Assembly: GCA_900317755.1 (NCBI GenBank)
Contig: ONHZ01000064.1
Span: 1-63,209 of the forward strand
Reading direction: 5' to 3'
Origin: an uncultured Lachnospiraceae bacterium
Lineage (GTDB): Bacteria > Bacillota > Clostridia > Lachnospirales > Lachnospiraceae
Length of the DNA stretch: 63,209 nt
Shown: positions 18,690 through 26,460 of the stretch, piece by piece
How positions within the stretch are numbered: the first letter of the stretch is position 1
Layout of the letters: each line of letters opens with the position of its first letter
Program-made: the position numbers and the translations under genes
The notes under the pieces: model-generated
What the model was told of the DNA's origin: nothing
Seen by the model: only the letters and a program-made list of their open reading frames with translations
Database searches by the model: none

Positions 18690-18735
18690 TTCGTTATCCT
18701 TAATCTCCTAAACATAAATAAAACCCCAATCCAAG

Positions 18736-18766
18736 AGAGCTGTGTGTTCGCACAGCTCTTTTTTTA
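18736..18766 (+). terminator. intrinsic terminator after metY
   Basis: AGAGCTGTG (18736-18744) pairs perfectly with CACAGCTCT (18751-18759) around a 6-base loop, followed by eight T residues. Confidence 0.92.
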
Positions 18767-18778
18767 TTTAATCACAGA

Positions 18779-18817
18779 AATTGCAAAATTAGTCCCGTTA
18801 ATGGGCGTTTTGCAATT
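18779..18817 (+). repeat. long inverted repeat downstream of metY
   Basis: AATTGCAAAA (18779-18788) is the exact reverse complement of TTTTGCAATT (18808-18817); the loop holds a short inner CCC/GGG pairing. There is no T run, so it is not a classical terminator. It precedes the promoter of the next gene and could be an operator. Confidence 0.5.
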
Positions 18818-18837
18818 CCTGTTTTAGTAAATGACAG

Positions 18838-18866
18838 TTGAGAAAAAAAGTTTAATGATGTAGGAT
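18838..18866 (+). promoter_or_regulatory. promoter for the prolyl-tRNA editing gene
   Basis: A -35 TTGAGA (18838-18843), 17-base spacer and -10 TAGGAT (18861-18866) precede the ATG at 18900 by 33 bases. AAGAAGGA (18884-18891) is the ribosome binding site. Confidence 0.5.
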
Positions 18867-18899
18867 AGTGGCAAATTTTTGAAAAGAAGGACGAATGAA

Positions 18900-19460
18900 A
18901 TGGGACTTGAATTAATGAAAGGAAGACCGGCCGACTGCACTGGCAGGCTTGATAAAGAAGTACGAGTTTATGATTTGTTAGACAGACTCGGGATTGAATA
19001 TGAGAGAGTAGATCATGTGGCAGCAGAGACGATGGAGGCCTGTGCGGAAATAGATGAGGCGCTTGCGCCTGCTGCGATCTGCAAGAATTTATTTTTGTGC
19101 AACAGGCAGGAGACCGCCTTTTATATGCTCATGATCCGCGGCGATAAAAAGTTTAAGACCAAGGATATTTCAAAGCAGATTGATTCACCGAGGCTCTCAT
19201 TTGGCAAGCCTGAAAAGATGTTTGAGTACCTTGACATTACGCCTGGTTCAGTCAGCGTAATGGGACTCATGAATGATAAAGATAATCATGTCCGCCTTCT
19301 TGTTGACAGGGATGTTCTTGAGTCAGAGTATGTCGGCTGCCATCCCTGCATCAATACTTCAAGTCTTCGCATAAAGTCAAAAGATGTCTTCGGGAAATAC
19401 CTTGAGGCCGTGCATCATGACTACATTGTAGTCAATGTGCCAGTTGAAACTGCTGAGTAA
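18900..19460 (+). CDS. prolyl-tRNA editing domain protein (PrdX/ProXp-like)
   Basis: The 186-residue protein has the YbaK/ProX fold: VYDLLDRLGIEYERVDHVAAETMEACAEI, then ICKNLFLCNRQETAFYMLMIRGDKKF, GSVSVMGLMNDKDNHVRLLVDRDVL and CHPCINTSSLRI. The lysine in CKNLF and the C-terminal H-C-N region match the ProXp-ala/PrdX branch, which removes alanine mischarged on tRNA-Pro. ATG 18900 is chosen over TTG 18879 because of the AGAAGGA spacing and because family members begin about here. Confidence 0.88.
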   Translation: MGLELMKGRPADCTGRLDKEVRVYDLLDRLGIEYERVDHVAAETMEACAEIDEALAPAAICKNLFLCNRQETAFYMLMIRGDKKFKTKDISKQIDSPRLSFGKPEKMFEYLDITPGSVSVMGLMNDKDNHVRLLVDRDVLESEYVGCHPCINTSSLRIKSKDVFGKYLEAVHHDYIVVNVPVETAE

Positions 19461-19467
19461 TATCTGA

Positions 19468-19568
19468 TTTGGCTATAATTTTTTCATAACCGCTAGATTT
19501 ATAGCCAAAATGGATTGCCCGCAGTTGTAAATTGGCTATAAAATATCAATTAATGCAAATATATAGCC
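19468..19568 (+). repeat. four alternating GGCTATA repeats before the HAD gene
   Basis: TTTGGCTATAA (19468-19478) is followed by its exact reverse complement TTATAGCCAAA (19499-19509), then by TTGGCTATAAA (19533-19543) and then by ATATAGCC (19561-19568). Direction alternates and spacing between like copies is about 62-65 bases. Each neighbouring pair can form a hairpin, so mutually exclusive folds are possible. There is no T run after them. They fill the 129-base gap before the HAD gene. Confidence 0.6.
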
Positions 19569-19589
19569 GTATGATGGGAGTTTAAAAAT

Positions 19590-20408
19590 ATGAAATATAA
19601 TATCGCGATTTTCGACATGGATGGCACAGTCTTAAATACGATTGATGACTTGTGTGATGCCATGAATTATGCAGTGAATGAAGCGGGATATAAAATAAAT
19701 TTCACCGTAGATGATACGAAGCAGTTTTTTGGCAGCGGCGTGGAAGTCGCAATCAAGAGAGCACTGGCGATTTATTATAGGGCTTCCTATGAGAGCCTTG
19801 TAGATGTCGGAACGGTAAATGAAAAACTTCCGGATCAAGTTAACTTGAAAGAAGTCACTAGAATAAGTAAAATTTACAGGCCATACTATGTAGCGCATTG
19901 TGATATAAAGACAGGTCCATACAAAGGAATCCCGGAAGCAATAAAAGAACTTAGAAAGAATGGAATTCTTACTGCCGTAGTTTCAAATAAGCCGGATAGC
20001 GCCGTGCAGAAACTGGTCACTGATGATTTCGAAGGGCTCTTTGATTTTTCACTTGGCGAGAAGCAGGGGATAAAGAGAAAGCCTTCGCCGGCGATGGTGG
20101 ATTACTCAATAATGCAGCTGCTTAGGACGGGAAGTGGTCTGGACATAATACAGAAAGCCACCCCACTACGCAAACATTTTACTTTAGATGGCGATATCAG
20201 GGAGCATGAGGAAGATGTACTTCAAAGCGTAAAGTCTCAGGCTGTTTATATCGGTGATTCGGAAATCGACATTCAGACAGCAAACAATTCTGGACTTGAC
20301 TGTATCAGTGTTGACTGGGGATTTAGGTCACGGGAATTTTTGAAGGAGCATCATGCAAGCGTAATCGTAAGCAGTCCGGAAGAGATGATCAAAGAAATAA
20401 TAGCTTGA
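19590..20408 (+). CDS. HAD family phosphatase (phosphoglycolate phosphatase-like)
   Basis: The 272-residue protein has the HAD motifs: IAIFDMDGTVLNT (catalytic aspartates, residues 8 and 10), VVSNKPDSAV (motif II), a lysine in IKRKPSPAMVDY (motif III) and YIGDSEIDIQTA (motif IV). Such enzymes are soluble phosphatases of small phosphorylated metabolites. The protein is about 50 residues longer than usual. One insertion is in the cap (around ALAIYYRASYESLVDVG) and another lies between motifs III and IV (around TGSGLDIIQKATPLRKHF). GGGAG precedes the ATG. Substrate unknown. Confidence 0.88.
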   Translation: MKYNIAIFDMDGTVLNTIDDLCDAMNYAVNEAGYKINFTVDDTKQFFGSGVEVAIKRALAIYYRASYESLVDVGTVNEKLPDQVNLKEVTRISKIYRPYYVAHCDIKTGPYKGIPEAIKELRKNGILTAVVSNKPDSAVQKLVTDDFEGLFDFSLGEKQGIKRKPSPAMVDYSIMQLLRTGSGLDIIQKATPLRKHFTLDGDIREHEEDVLQSVKSQAVYIGDSEIDIQTANNSGLDCISVDWGFRSREFLKEHHASVIVSSPEEMIKEIIA

Positions 20409-20467
20409 AACATCAATGGATAACACGCGGGGGCGATATTCACCGCAAAGATAGTTGGTAAATATAA

Positions 20468-21166
20468 ATGCATGAATTCATAACATATGGAAAATCAGAT
20501 TCCAAGAATATCATAATCCAGCCGGCAGATGAGCATGATTTATCTCTGATGGAAAGCGAAGCGGAAGAAGTACAAAGACTTCTGAAGAGTGATGATTTTT
20601 GCATTCTCGCATATCCTGTCACGGACTGGAACAAGGAACTCTCTCCATGGGAAGCACCTGCTGTATTTGGAAAAGAAAACTTCGGAAGCGGGGCGGAAGA
20701 CACACTACATATTATTCTTGATCGCGTGTGTAATGGAGAGGGCATTAGCGATTTATCTATGCCAGCTGGCAGATCCGAGAGAGTAATGAAAGGTGCAGAC
20801 AGGAAAAAGTATTATCTGACAGGCTACTCCCTTGCCGGTCTTTTCTCACTCTGGACAGCCTTTCAAACTGACATCTTCTCAGGTGTAGTCGCTGCCTCTC
20901 CATCCATGTGGTTCCCCGGTTTTATTACCTATACAAAAGAGCATCAGATAAATACACCAAATGTCTATCTCAGCCTGGGCAAAAAAGAAGAGAAGACGAA
21001 AAATCCTGTAATGCGTACAGTCGGTGACTGCATCAGACAGGAATCGGAAATATTGAAAAAACAAGGAATAAATACAATTCTTGAATGGAACGAGGGCAAT
21101 CACTTTGTGGACAGTGACAAGAGGGTCGCAAGGGGAATTGCCTGGATGCTCGGGACTGCAGGTTAA
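20468..21166 (+). CDS. alpha/beta-hydrolase, esterase family
   Basis: The 232-residue protein has the nucleophile elbow LTGYSLAGLFSLW (serine in GYSLAG), the segment VAASPSMWFPGF typical of Fes/D-like esterases, and a likely catalytic histidine in EGNHFVDSD. It has no signal peptide, so it should be cytoplasmic. Length is somewhat short for the family, and the N-terminal part is unusual. No clear ribosome binding site precedes ATG 20468, which begins 59 bases after the HAD gene. Substrate unknown. Confidence 0.7.
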   Translation: MHEFITYGKSDSKNIIIQPADEHDLSLMESEAEEVQRLLKSDDFCILAYPVTDWNKELSPWEAPAVFGKENFGSGAEDTLHIILDRVCNGEGISDLSMPAGRSERVMKGADRKKYYLTGYSLAGLFSLWTAFQTDIFSGVVAASPSMWFPGFITYTKEHQINTPNVYLSLGKKEEKTKNPVMRTVGDCIRQESEILKKQGINTILEWNEGNHFVDSDKRVARGIAWMLGTAG

Positions 21167-21213
21167 CATTGACAATTCATTAATTATCATTATCTGATAC
21201 TTCAGATTTTTAC

Positions 21214-21242
21214 TTGTATATTTCATATAATCGTATTATCAT
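21214..21242 (+). promoter_or_regulatory. candidate promoter for the NhaC gene
   Basis: A -35 TTGTAT (21214-21219), 17-base spacer and -10 TATCAT (21237-21242). A second possible promoter (TTGACA 21169-21174, TATCTG 21191-21196) overlaps the end of the previous gene's spacer. Confidence 0.4.
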
Positions 21243-21259
21243 AAATCCATCTGTGAAAT

Positions 21260-21273
21260 TTCTGTGTACAGAA
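21260..21273. promoter_or_regulatory. TGTGTACA-core palindrome before nhaC
   Basis: TTCTGTGTACAGAA has 6-base arms around GT. It lies just after the predicted -10 and shares its TGTGTACA core with the palindrome before the GntR gene (60533-60548). It may be an operator of a GntR/FCD-type repressor. Confidence 0.4.
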
Positions 21274-21360
21274 TGAATTTTGCATCAGAAAATATCAGAA
21301 ATGTAGACAGGCGGCAAAAGGGGTTTGCTGCTGATAAAATTAATAGAAAGAGGAAACAAA

Positions 21361-22920
21361 ATGTTTATTGATACTGCCTGGGCATTGCTGCCTCCAGTTA
21401 TCGCAATCGCACTTGCACTGATTACAAAGGAAGTTTATTCGTCACTTTTCATCGGAATTCTGGCGGGTGGACTTTTATATGCGAATTTCAGTCCTGTAGG
21501 GACAATGAAGCATGTATTTGTCGACGGAATGATCGCCCAGCTTTCAGATTCCTGGAATGTAGGAATTCTGGTATTCCTTGTCGTACTTGGAACCATGGTG
21601 ATGCTGATGAACAGGGCAGGTGGCTCTGCAGCCTTTGGACGATGGTCAAAGGCGCATGTGAAGACAAAGCGAGGCGCATTTTTAGCTACTATTGCATTAG
21701 GTGTCCTTATTTTCATAGACGATTATTTTAATTGTCTCACCGTAGGTTCTGTCATGAGGCCTCTTACAGACAAGCACCATATCAGCCGTGAGAAGCTTGC
21801 TTATATTATCGATGCGACCGCAGCACCTGTCTGTATCATTGCGCCTATTTCTTCATGGGCAGCCGCAGTCACAGGATTTGTAGATGGGGCAAACGGTCTT
21901 GATCTTTTCATCAGGGCAATTCCTTACAATTTCTATGCATGGCTTACGATTGCAATGCTTGTCACGCTTGCGTTTACAGGACTTGATTATGGTCCGATGA
22001 AGAAATACGAGGAGGCTGCAAATAACGTTGATACAGTTGTAGATGAAGTTGATGTCGATGATGGCACAGAGGAAAAACCATCTATGACAGGCGCTGATGA
22101 TCAGCCGAATCCGCCTGTTTCAAAGAAGGGCGGAGTCATCCATCTGGTGCTCCCTATACTTGTACTTATTTTCTGCTGTATCATTGGTATGATCTATACA
22201 GGCGGTTTCTTTGAAGGAAAGAGCTTCGTAGATGCTTTTTCAAATTCTGACGCATCCGTCGGACTTGTCTATGGTTCTGTCATAGCGCTTATTTTTACAA
22301 TTATCTTCTTCCTCTGTACAAGGGTAATTTCCTTTAAGGACTGCATGAGCGCACTTCCGGAAGGCTTCAAGTCTATGGTGCCGGCAATTCTCATACTTAC
22401 CTTTGCATGGACATTAAAGAGTATGACGGATTCACTTGGTGCTGCGACATTTGTCGCTTCAATGGTAGCGAAGGTTGCAAATCATAATACATTCATGAGC
22501 CTGCTCCCTGCATTCGTATTTCTTATCGGTGCATTTCTTGCATTTGCAACCGGCACATCATGGGGAACCTTTGGCATCCTGATCCCGATTGTCGTAAATG
22601 TATTTTCGTCGAACCTTTCAAGTGAGCTTATGATTATCTCAATATCTGCATGTATGGCCGGAGCTGTCTGCGGCGACCACTGCTCACCGATTTCCGATAC
22701 AACCATCATGGCATCTGCCGGTGCAAGGTGCGAGCACATAAACCACGTTAATACCCAGCTTCCCTATGCACTGACTGCCGCAGCCGTTTCTCTTGTAAGT
22801 TACATATTTACCGGATTTATAAGGAATGCCGTGATCTGCCTGCCGATTGGTATTGGGCTGATAGTGGTGACGCTAATTATAATAAAGAAGATCTGCTCTG
22901 TGAAGGACAATAAAGCATAA
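21361..22920 (+). CDS. NhaC family Na+/H+ antiporter
   Basis: The 519-residue protein has about 11-12 membrane helices and the family motifs IDDYFNCLTVGSVMRPLTDK, AAPVCIIAPISSWAAAVTGF, the FATGTSWGTFGI helix and CGDHCSPISDTTIMASAGA. It should exchange Na+ for protons, or for organic acids or amino acids in some relatives. A hydrophilic loop (about residues 220-260, rich in Asp and Glu) is cytoplasmic by the positive-inside rule. ATG 21361, with AGAGGAA upstream, is chosen over a non-ATG start at 21325. Confidence 0.92.
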   Translation: MFIDTAWALLPPVIAIALALITKEVYSSLFIGILAGGLLYANFSPVGTMKHVFVDGMIAQLSDSWNVGILVFLVVLGTMVMLMNRAGGSAAFGRWSKAHVKTKRGAFLATIALGVLIFIDDYFNCLTVGSVMRPLTDKHHISREKLAYIIDATAAPVCIIAPISSWAAAVTGFVDGANGLDLFIRAIPYNFYAWLTIAMLVTLAFTGLDYGPMKKYEEAANNVDTVVDEVDVDDGTEEKPSMTGADDQPNPPVSKKGGVIHLVLPILVLIFCCIIGMIYTGGFFEGKSFVDAFSNSDASVGLVYGSVIALIFTIIFFLCTRVISFKDCMSALPEGFKSMVPAILILTFAWTLKSMTDSLGAATFVASMVAKVANHNTFMSLLPAFVFLIGAFLAFATGTSWGTFGILIPIVVNVFSSNLSSELMIISISACMAGAVCGDHCSPISDTTIMASAGARCEHINHVNTQLPYALTAAAVSLVSYIFTGFIRNAVICLPIGIGLIVVTLIIIKKICSVKDNKA

Positions 22921-23023
22921 TCGTGAATGAACAAATGAAGTTTTTGAGCTTAACTATCAAGCAGTAGGACAAAACTTAGCCTCACGGTGTTGGCGAAGTA
23001 TAATTGCAATAATGGTATTACTG

Positions 23024-25162
23024 CTATTCGAATGCCCAGATTTCCCTCGGATTCCCATATACATCAGTCTCATGTGCAGAGAAGCTTCTGGTGCCGGAAT
23101 AGCCTGAAGAATTTTTATATATTTCTGTTTCAAATACACCGTCGTTATCTGGCTTTAAAAATTCTATCTTTGAATCGCTCTCTTTAGAAAGGAGAGCGAT
23201 TTTTTCTTCGAATTCATGCTGGGCTCTGACAGCGTCTGTACCTGTCACTTTTTTAAGTGCTTCGTATTCATACTTAGACCAGGCGAGGTAGATTACATTT
23301 CTTTCAGCATTATTTATTTCTTCGAGGGCCTTATCGTATACCTTGAGGCCATGGTCTAAGACTGAGTTGACCGAGAACTGGATGAGAAGGGCAGGTTTTT
23401 TATTGAGACTGCCTGATGCAGTATTTTCGTGAGAAGAATTATCTAATGTACTAGTCAATGTTGTTCCAACAGTTGTGCATGAAGAAGTGTTGTCTCCTTT
23501 AGAAATATTGTCATCACATTTCTGGGCAAAATCATTCAGTGTTTCCGGCCTTACCGAGATTTTCTTTGCAATTTCATCTTTATCTTCGCCAATCAATTCT
23601 GACAGTCTCTTTGCAAATATTTCTTTTAGTCCATCGGAGCAGACTGAAATCTCGTCAGCTCCTAAGGAAGCAGGAGACTCTATTATGTCACGCATTCCTG
23701 CGATGAGCTTTCCCTCGATTTCGGTCGGCGTATGAAGATTTGGAATTGCAAATGTAAGATGCTTCGTGTGCTTTATGAGGTTTTCAGTCTTAAAAGTATC
23801 TATGAGAGAAAGCGTGATGTTTGTAGTGTCATAGGCAAAGAACTCTATTATTTCATCGAAATAATACTTATTTTCTCTACGGTTCCAGCTGTCTGCAAGT
23901 ATTTTCCAGTCCAAATTAATAATAGAAGAATTGTTTGACGAGGCAAATTCTGAAAGTGCTTCAGAAACAGCTGGAGAAATTGAATGAAGCCTTACTTCAT
24001 TCCGGTCAGGGGCTTCCATATTTCCATAAGGGAGGAGGCAGAGATATATGTCGGAATCCTTTAAGTCTTCCCTTGTTTTTAAGATTGATAAGAGCGTGTC
24101 TTCATCAATCTCAGACTGCGGCATGAGAAGAACGGAGTGACGCTCTGAAACAGTGTCATGCTGTTCGATGCGGGAGGAAAGCCGGATGCTTTCAAAATGC
24201 TTTTGCTCCATTGGAGTGGCAGTATACCGGAATGCATTGCTATGCAATTTCTCTTCAAGGACCGCTTCCTGTTTCGTATAGAAAGGAAAATCATGTATGC
24301 CGCCGTTCCTGTATACAGGCTGCCAGTTTCCGTATTCCACCTGAAGAACATCGTCATAATATGGCGAGCAGGGTACGAGGACATTTTCAAAGGGGAGAAA
24401 AATTTCTTTGTCGTACCATTTCTTCTTATATACATGGTTGTGATGAGCAATCCAGTATGGCATGAGGACGATTTCATCTGAGTCATCTCCTGGATATTCC
24501 TTATAGAATTTCTCTGCGAGAAGATGGAGCTGATTTATTGAAGATTTATTTTCATCATAGACCATATTTTTCCAGGAAAGAGCCTCAGCAATGGAAGCCT
24601 TTACTTCAAGGGCTTCGTCACCATTTTCCTGAATGAAGTTGATTAGATAGATAATGGCGTTAAGAGCATCTCTCCGGCCATCTTCTGCCTCTTTATCAGG
24701 ATTTAAATATTCCAGTGGGAAAATATCAACTCCGATAGCAAAAGGGCACTGGCAGAATCTGCCTAAAAATTCGTCATCAAATCGGATTTCCTGCGTGTTA
24801 GTAACACGGGTAAGCATATCAGTATCAGTAGAGTCTGTATGAATATTCATGACATAAAAATCTTTCGGGAGTTCGTCAGTATACTTTAGAAATTCTTCGT
24901 AGTCTTTTCTAAGCATACATATGTCAAGGTCATCGTCCCATGGAATAAAGCCATGGTGCCTTACAGCCCCAAGAAGTGTGCCATTATCAGCAAACCATCT
25001 GATGCCGTGCCTGCGGCAGATCTTGTCAACTTCAAGCATGACCTTTATCTGTACAGCCCAGGCACGCTTCATCATAGAAGAAATAAAAATTCCCTCCCGT
25101 ATTTCCGGTTCGAAGTATTCTGGTGTAAAATTCAATTCTTCTATTTCGGTAATTTTTTCCAT
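23024..25162 (-). CDS. LicD family protein with long C-terminal extension
   Basis: The 712-residue protein starts with the LicD nucleotidyltransferase-like domain: WFADNGTLLGAVRHHGFIPWDDDLDICM (catalytic Asp pair), then IDIFPLEYL (about residues 60-170). LicD proteins add phosphocholine or similar groups to surface glycans. The start ATG at 25162 has GGGAG 6 bases upstream; a longer reading begins with an implausible hydrophobic stretch. The last 400 residues, after the LicD domain, are unrecognised. It is divergent from flagellin across 280 bases and is the outer member of the glycosylation island, so transfer of a phospho-group to flagellin or a surface glycan is inferred. Confidence 0.8.
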   Translation of the reverse strand: MEKITEIEELNFTPEYFEPEIREGIFISSMMKRAWAVQIKVMLEVDKICRRHGIRWFADNGTLLGAVRHHGFIPWDDDLDICMLRKDYEEFLKYTDELPKDFYVMNIHTDSTDTDMLTRVTNTQEIRFDDEFLGRFCQCPFAIGVDIFPLEYLNPDKEAEDGRRDALNAIIYLINFIQENGDEALEVKASIAEALSWKNMVYDENKSSINQLHLLAEKFYKEYPGDDSDEIVLMPYWIAHHNHVYKKKWYDKEIFLPFENVLVPCSPYYDDVLQVEYGNWQPVYRNGGIHDFPFYTKQEAVLEEKLHSNAFRYTATPMEQKHFESIRLSSRIEQHDTVSERHSVLLMPQSEIDEDTLLSILKTREDLKDSDIYLCLLPYGNMEAPDRNEVRLHSISPAVSEALSEFASSNNSSIINLDWKILADSWNRRENKYYFDEIIEFFAYDTTNITLSLIDTFKTENLIKHTKHLTFAIPNLHTPTEIEGKLIAGMRDIIESPASLGADEISVCSDGLKEIFAKRLSELIGEDKDEIAKKISVRPETLNDFAQKCDDNISKGDNTSSCTTVGTTLTSTLDNSSHENTASGSLNKKPALLIQFSVNSVLDHGLKVYDKALEEINNAERNVIYLAWSKYEYEALKKVTGTDAVRAQHEFEEKIALLSKESDSKIEFLKPDNDGVFETEIYKNSSGYSGTRSFSAHETDVYGNPREIWAFE

Positions 25163-25274
25163 ATGTGCTCCCAAAATGATATAATACAAAAAGTTATACA
25201 TTATTATATCGGAAAATGTATGGAAAAGTGAAAAAATGATTAGAAAATAAAAAGAAAATTTTTTCAAAAATCTA

Positions 25275-25301
25275 TAAACAATTGAAATTCCAATCCGATA
25301 T
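25275..25301 (+). promoter_or_regulatory. SigD (sigma-28) promoter of the flagellin gene
   Basis: TAAA (25275-25278), exactly 15 bases, then TCCGATAT (25294-25301). This matches the SigD consensus TAAA-N15-GCCGATAT with one mismatch. It predicts flagellin expression only after hook completion, in the usual hierarchy. Confidence 0.85.
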
Positions 25302-25399
25302 ATAAGGTGTAAAACAAAAAAGCAAGTCACAAAGGTATTTGAGACAAGCGTACAAGTTCAAAGGCATCTAAGTGATGAGCGAACAGTTAACCTTAGTTG

Positions 25400-25434
25400 C
25401 TGCGAAAAGGAATTCGCAGATTTTTTCAAGGAGG
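25400..25434 (+). promoter_or_regulatory. flagellin leader hairpin with GGA loop next to the ribosome binding site
   Basis: CTGCGAA (25400-25406) pairs with TTCGCAG (25413-25419); the loop AAGGAA holds GGA. Six T residues follow (25421-25426), then AAGGAGG (25428-25434), which holds a second GGA, 8 bases before the ATG. The same arrangement of one GGA in a hairpin and one over the Shine-Dalgarno is used by CsrA on the Bacillus subtilis hag leader. The T run would also allow attenuation. Confidence 0.55.
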
Positions 25435-25442
25435 ATAATATC

Positions 25443-26267
25443 ATGGTAGTACAGCACAATCTTCAGGCAGCTAACACAAATCGTCAGCTCGGTATCACAA
25501 CAAGCGCTCAGGCAAAGTCAACTGAGAAACTTTCATCAGGCTACAAAGTAAACAGAGCAGCTGATGATGCAGCAGGTCTCTCAATTTCAGAGAAGATGAG
25601 ATCACAGATCAGAGGTCTTAATAAGGCTTCATCAAACGCTTCTGATGGTATTTCAGCAGTTCAGACAGCTGAAGGTGCATTAAATGAAGCACATTCAATT
25701 CTTCAGCGTATGAACGAGCTTGCTACACAGGCAGCAAACGATACAAATACTACAGTTGATCGTTCTTCAATCCACGACGAAATCGTTCAGCTTGGTTCTG
25801 AGCTTGATAGAATTGCTTCTACAACTCAGTTCAACACAATGAATCTTCTTGATGGTACATTCAAAGGCAAGAATCTTCAGGTTGGTGCTCTTTCAGGCCA
25901 GGCAATTGCAATCAGCATTTCAAAAATGAGCGCAACAGGACTTAAGCTTGGTAAAGCTGGTTCTAAACTTAAGGTTTCAAGCTTCGAGTCAGCTGGCAAA
26001 ACAATGGATTTGGTTCAGGACGCTATTGCGAAGGTTTCTAAGGAGAGATCAAAGCTCGGTGCTATCCAGAACAGACTTGAGCACACAATCGCAAACCTTG
26101 ATACAACAGCTGAGAATACTCAGGCTGCAGAGTCCAGAATCCGTGATACAGATATGGCTTCTGAGATGGTTACCTACAGCAAGAACAACATTCTTGCTCA
26201 GGCAGGTCAGTCAATGCTTGCTCAGGCTAACCAGTCTACACAGGGTGTTCTTTCACTTCTTCAGTAA
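25443..26267 (+). CDS. fliC: flagellin
   Basis: The 274-residue protein has the conserved flagellin N-terminus (VVQHNLQAANTNRQLG, STEKLSSGYKVNRAADDAAGLSISEKMR) and C-terminus (SRIRDTDMASEMVTYSKNNILAQAGQSMLAQANQ, ending SLLQ), which form the D0 and D1 coiled-coil core of the filament. Only about 40 residues (130-180) separate them, so the D2/D3 variable domains are absent and the surface would be small. Serine and threonine are plentiful in the centre, and these are the usual O-glycosylation targets. It has its own SigD promoter, a long leader and a terminator. Exported through the flagellar type III apparatus. Confidence 0.97.
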   Translation: MVVQHNLQAANTNRQLGITTSAQAKSTEKLSSGYKVNRAADDAAGLSISEKMRSQIRGLNKASSNASDGISAVQTAEGALNEAHSILQRMNELATQAANDTNTTVDRSSIHDEIVQLGSELDRIASTTQFNTMNLLDGTFKGKNLQVGALSGQAIAISISKMSATGLKLGKAGSKLKVSSFESAGKTMDLVQDAIAKVSKERSKLGAIQNRLEHTIANLDTTAENTQAAESRIRDTDMASEMVTYSKNNILAQAGQSMLAQANQSTQGVLSLLQ

Positions 26268-26296
26268 TTGAAGTAAGCTAAAAACCTACTAATGAT

Positions 26297-26333
26297 AACC
26301 GCTCCAACGTGTACGCAGTTGGAGCGGTTTTTT
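26297..26333 (+). terminator. intrinsic terminator after flagellin
   Basis: A 12-base perfect stem (AACCGCTCCAAC 26297-26308 with GTTGGAGCGGTT 26318-26329) followed by a T run, as expected after a very highly expressed gene. Confidence 0.95.
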
Positions 26334-26404
26334 ATGTTTATAAGTATGTAAAATCCAACATTGTTAATTATTTTGGTGTGTTTTATTGTATTTTCATTAT
26401 TATT

Positions 26405-26433
26405 TTGTAAAATAACAATATGAAATATATGAT
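26405..26433 (+). promoter_or_regulatory. candidate promoter for the GT90 gene
   Basis: A -35 TTGTAA (26405-26410), 17-base spacer and -10 TATGAT (26428-26433) before the ATG at 26461; CAGGAG is the ribosome binding site. No SigD motif was seen here, so this gene is probably not in the flagellin transcript. Confidence 0.35.
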
Positions 26434-26460
26434 ATAGTATCAGAGGCAGGAGCAGACGCT

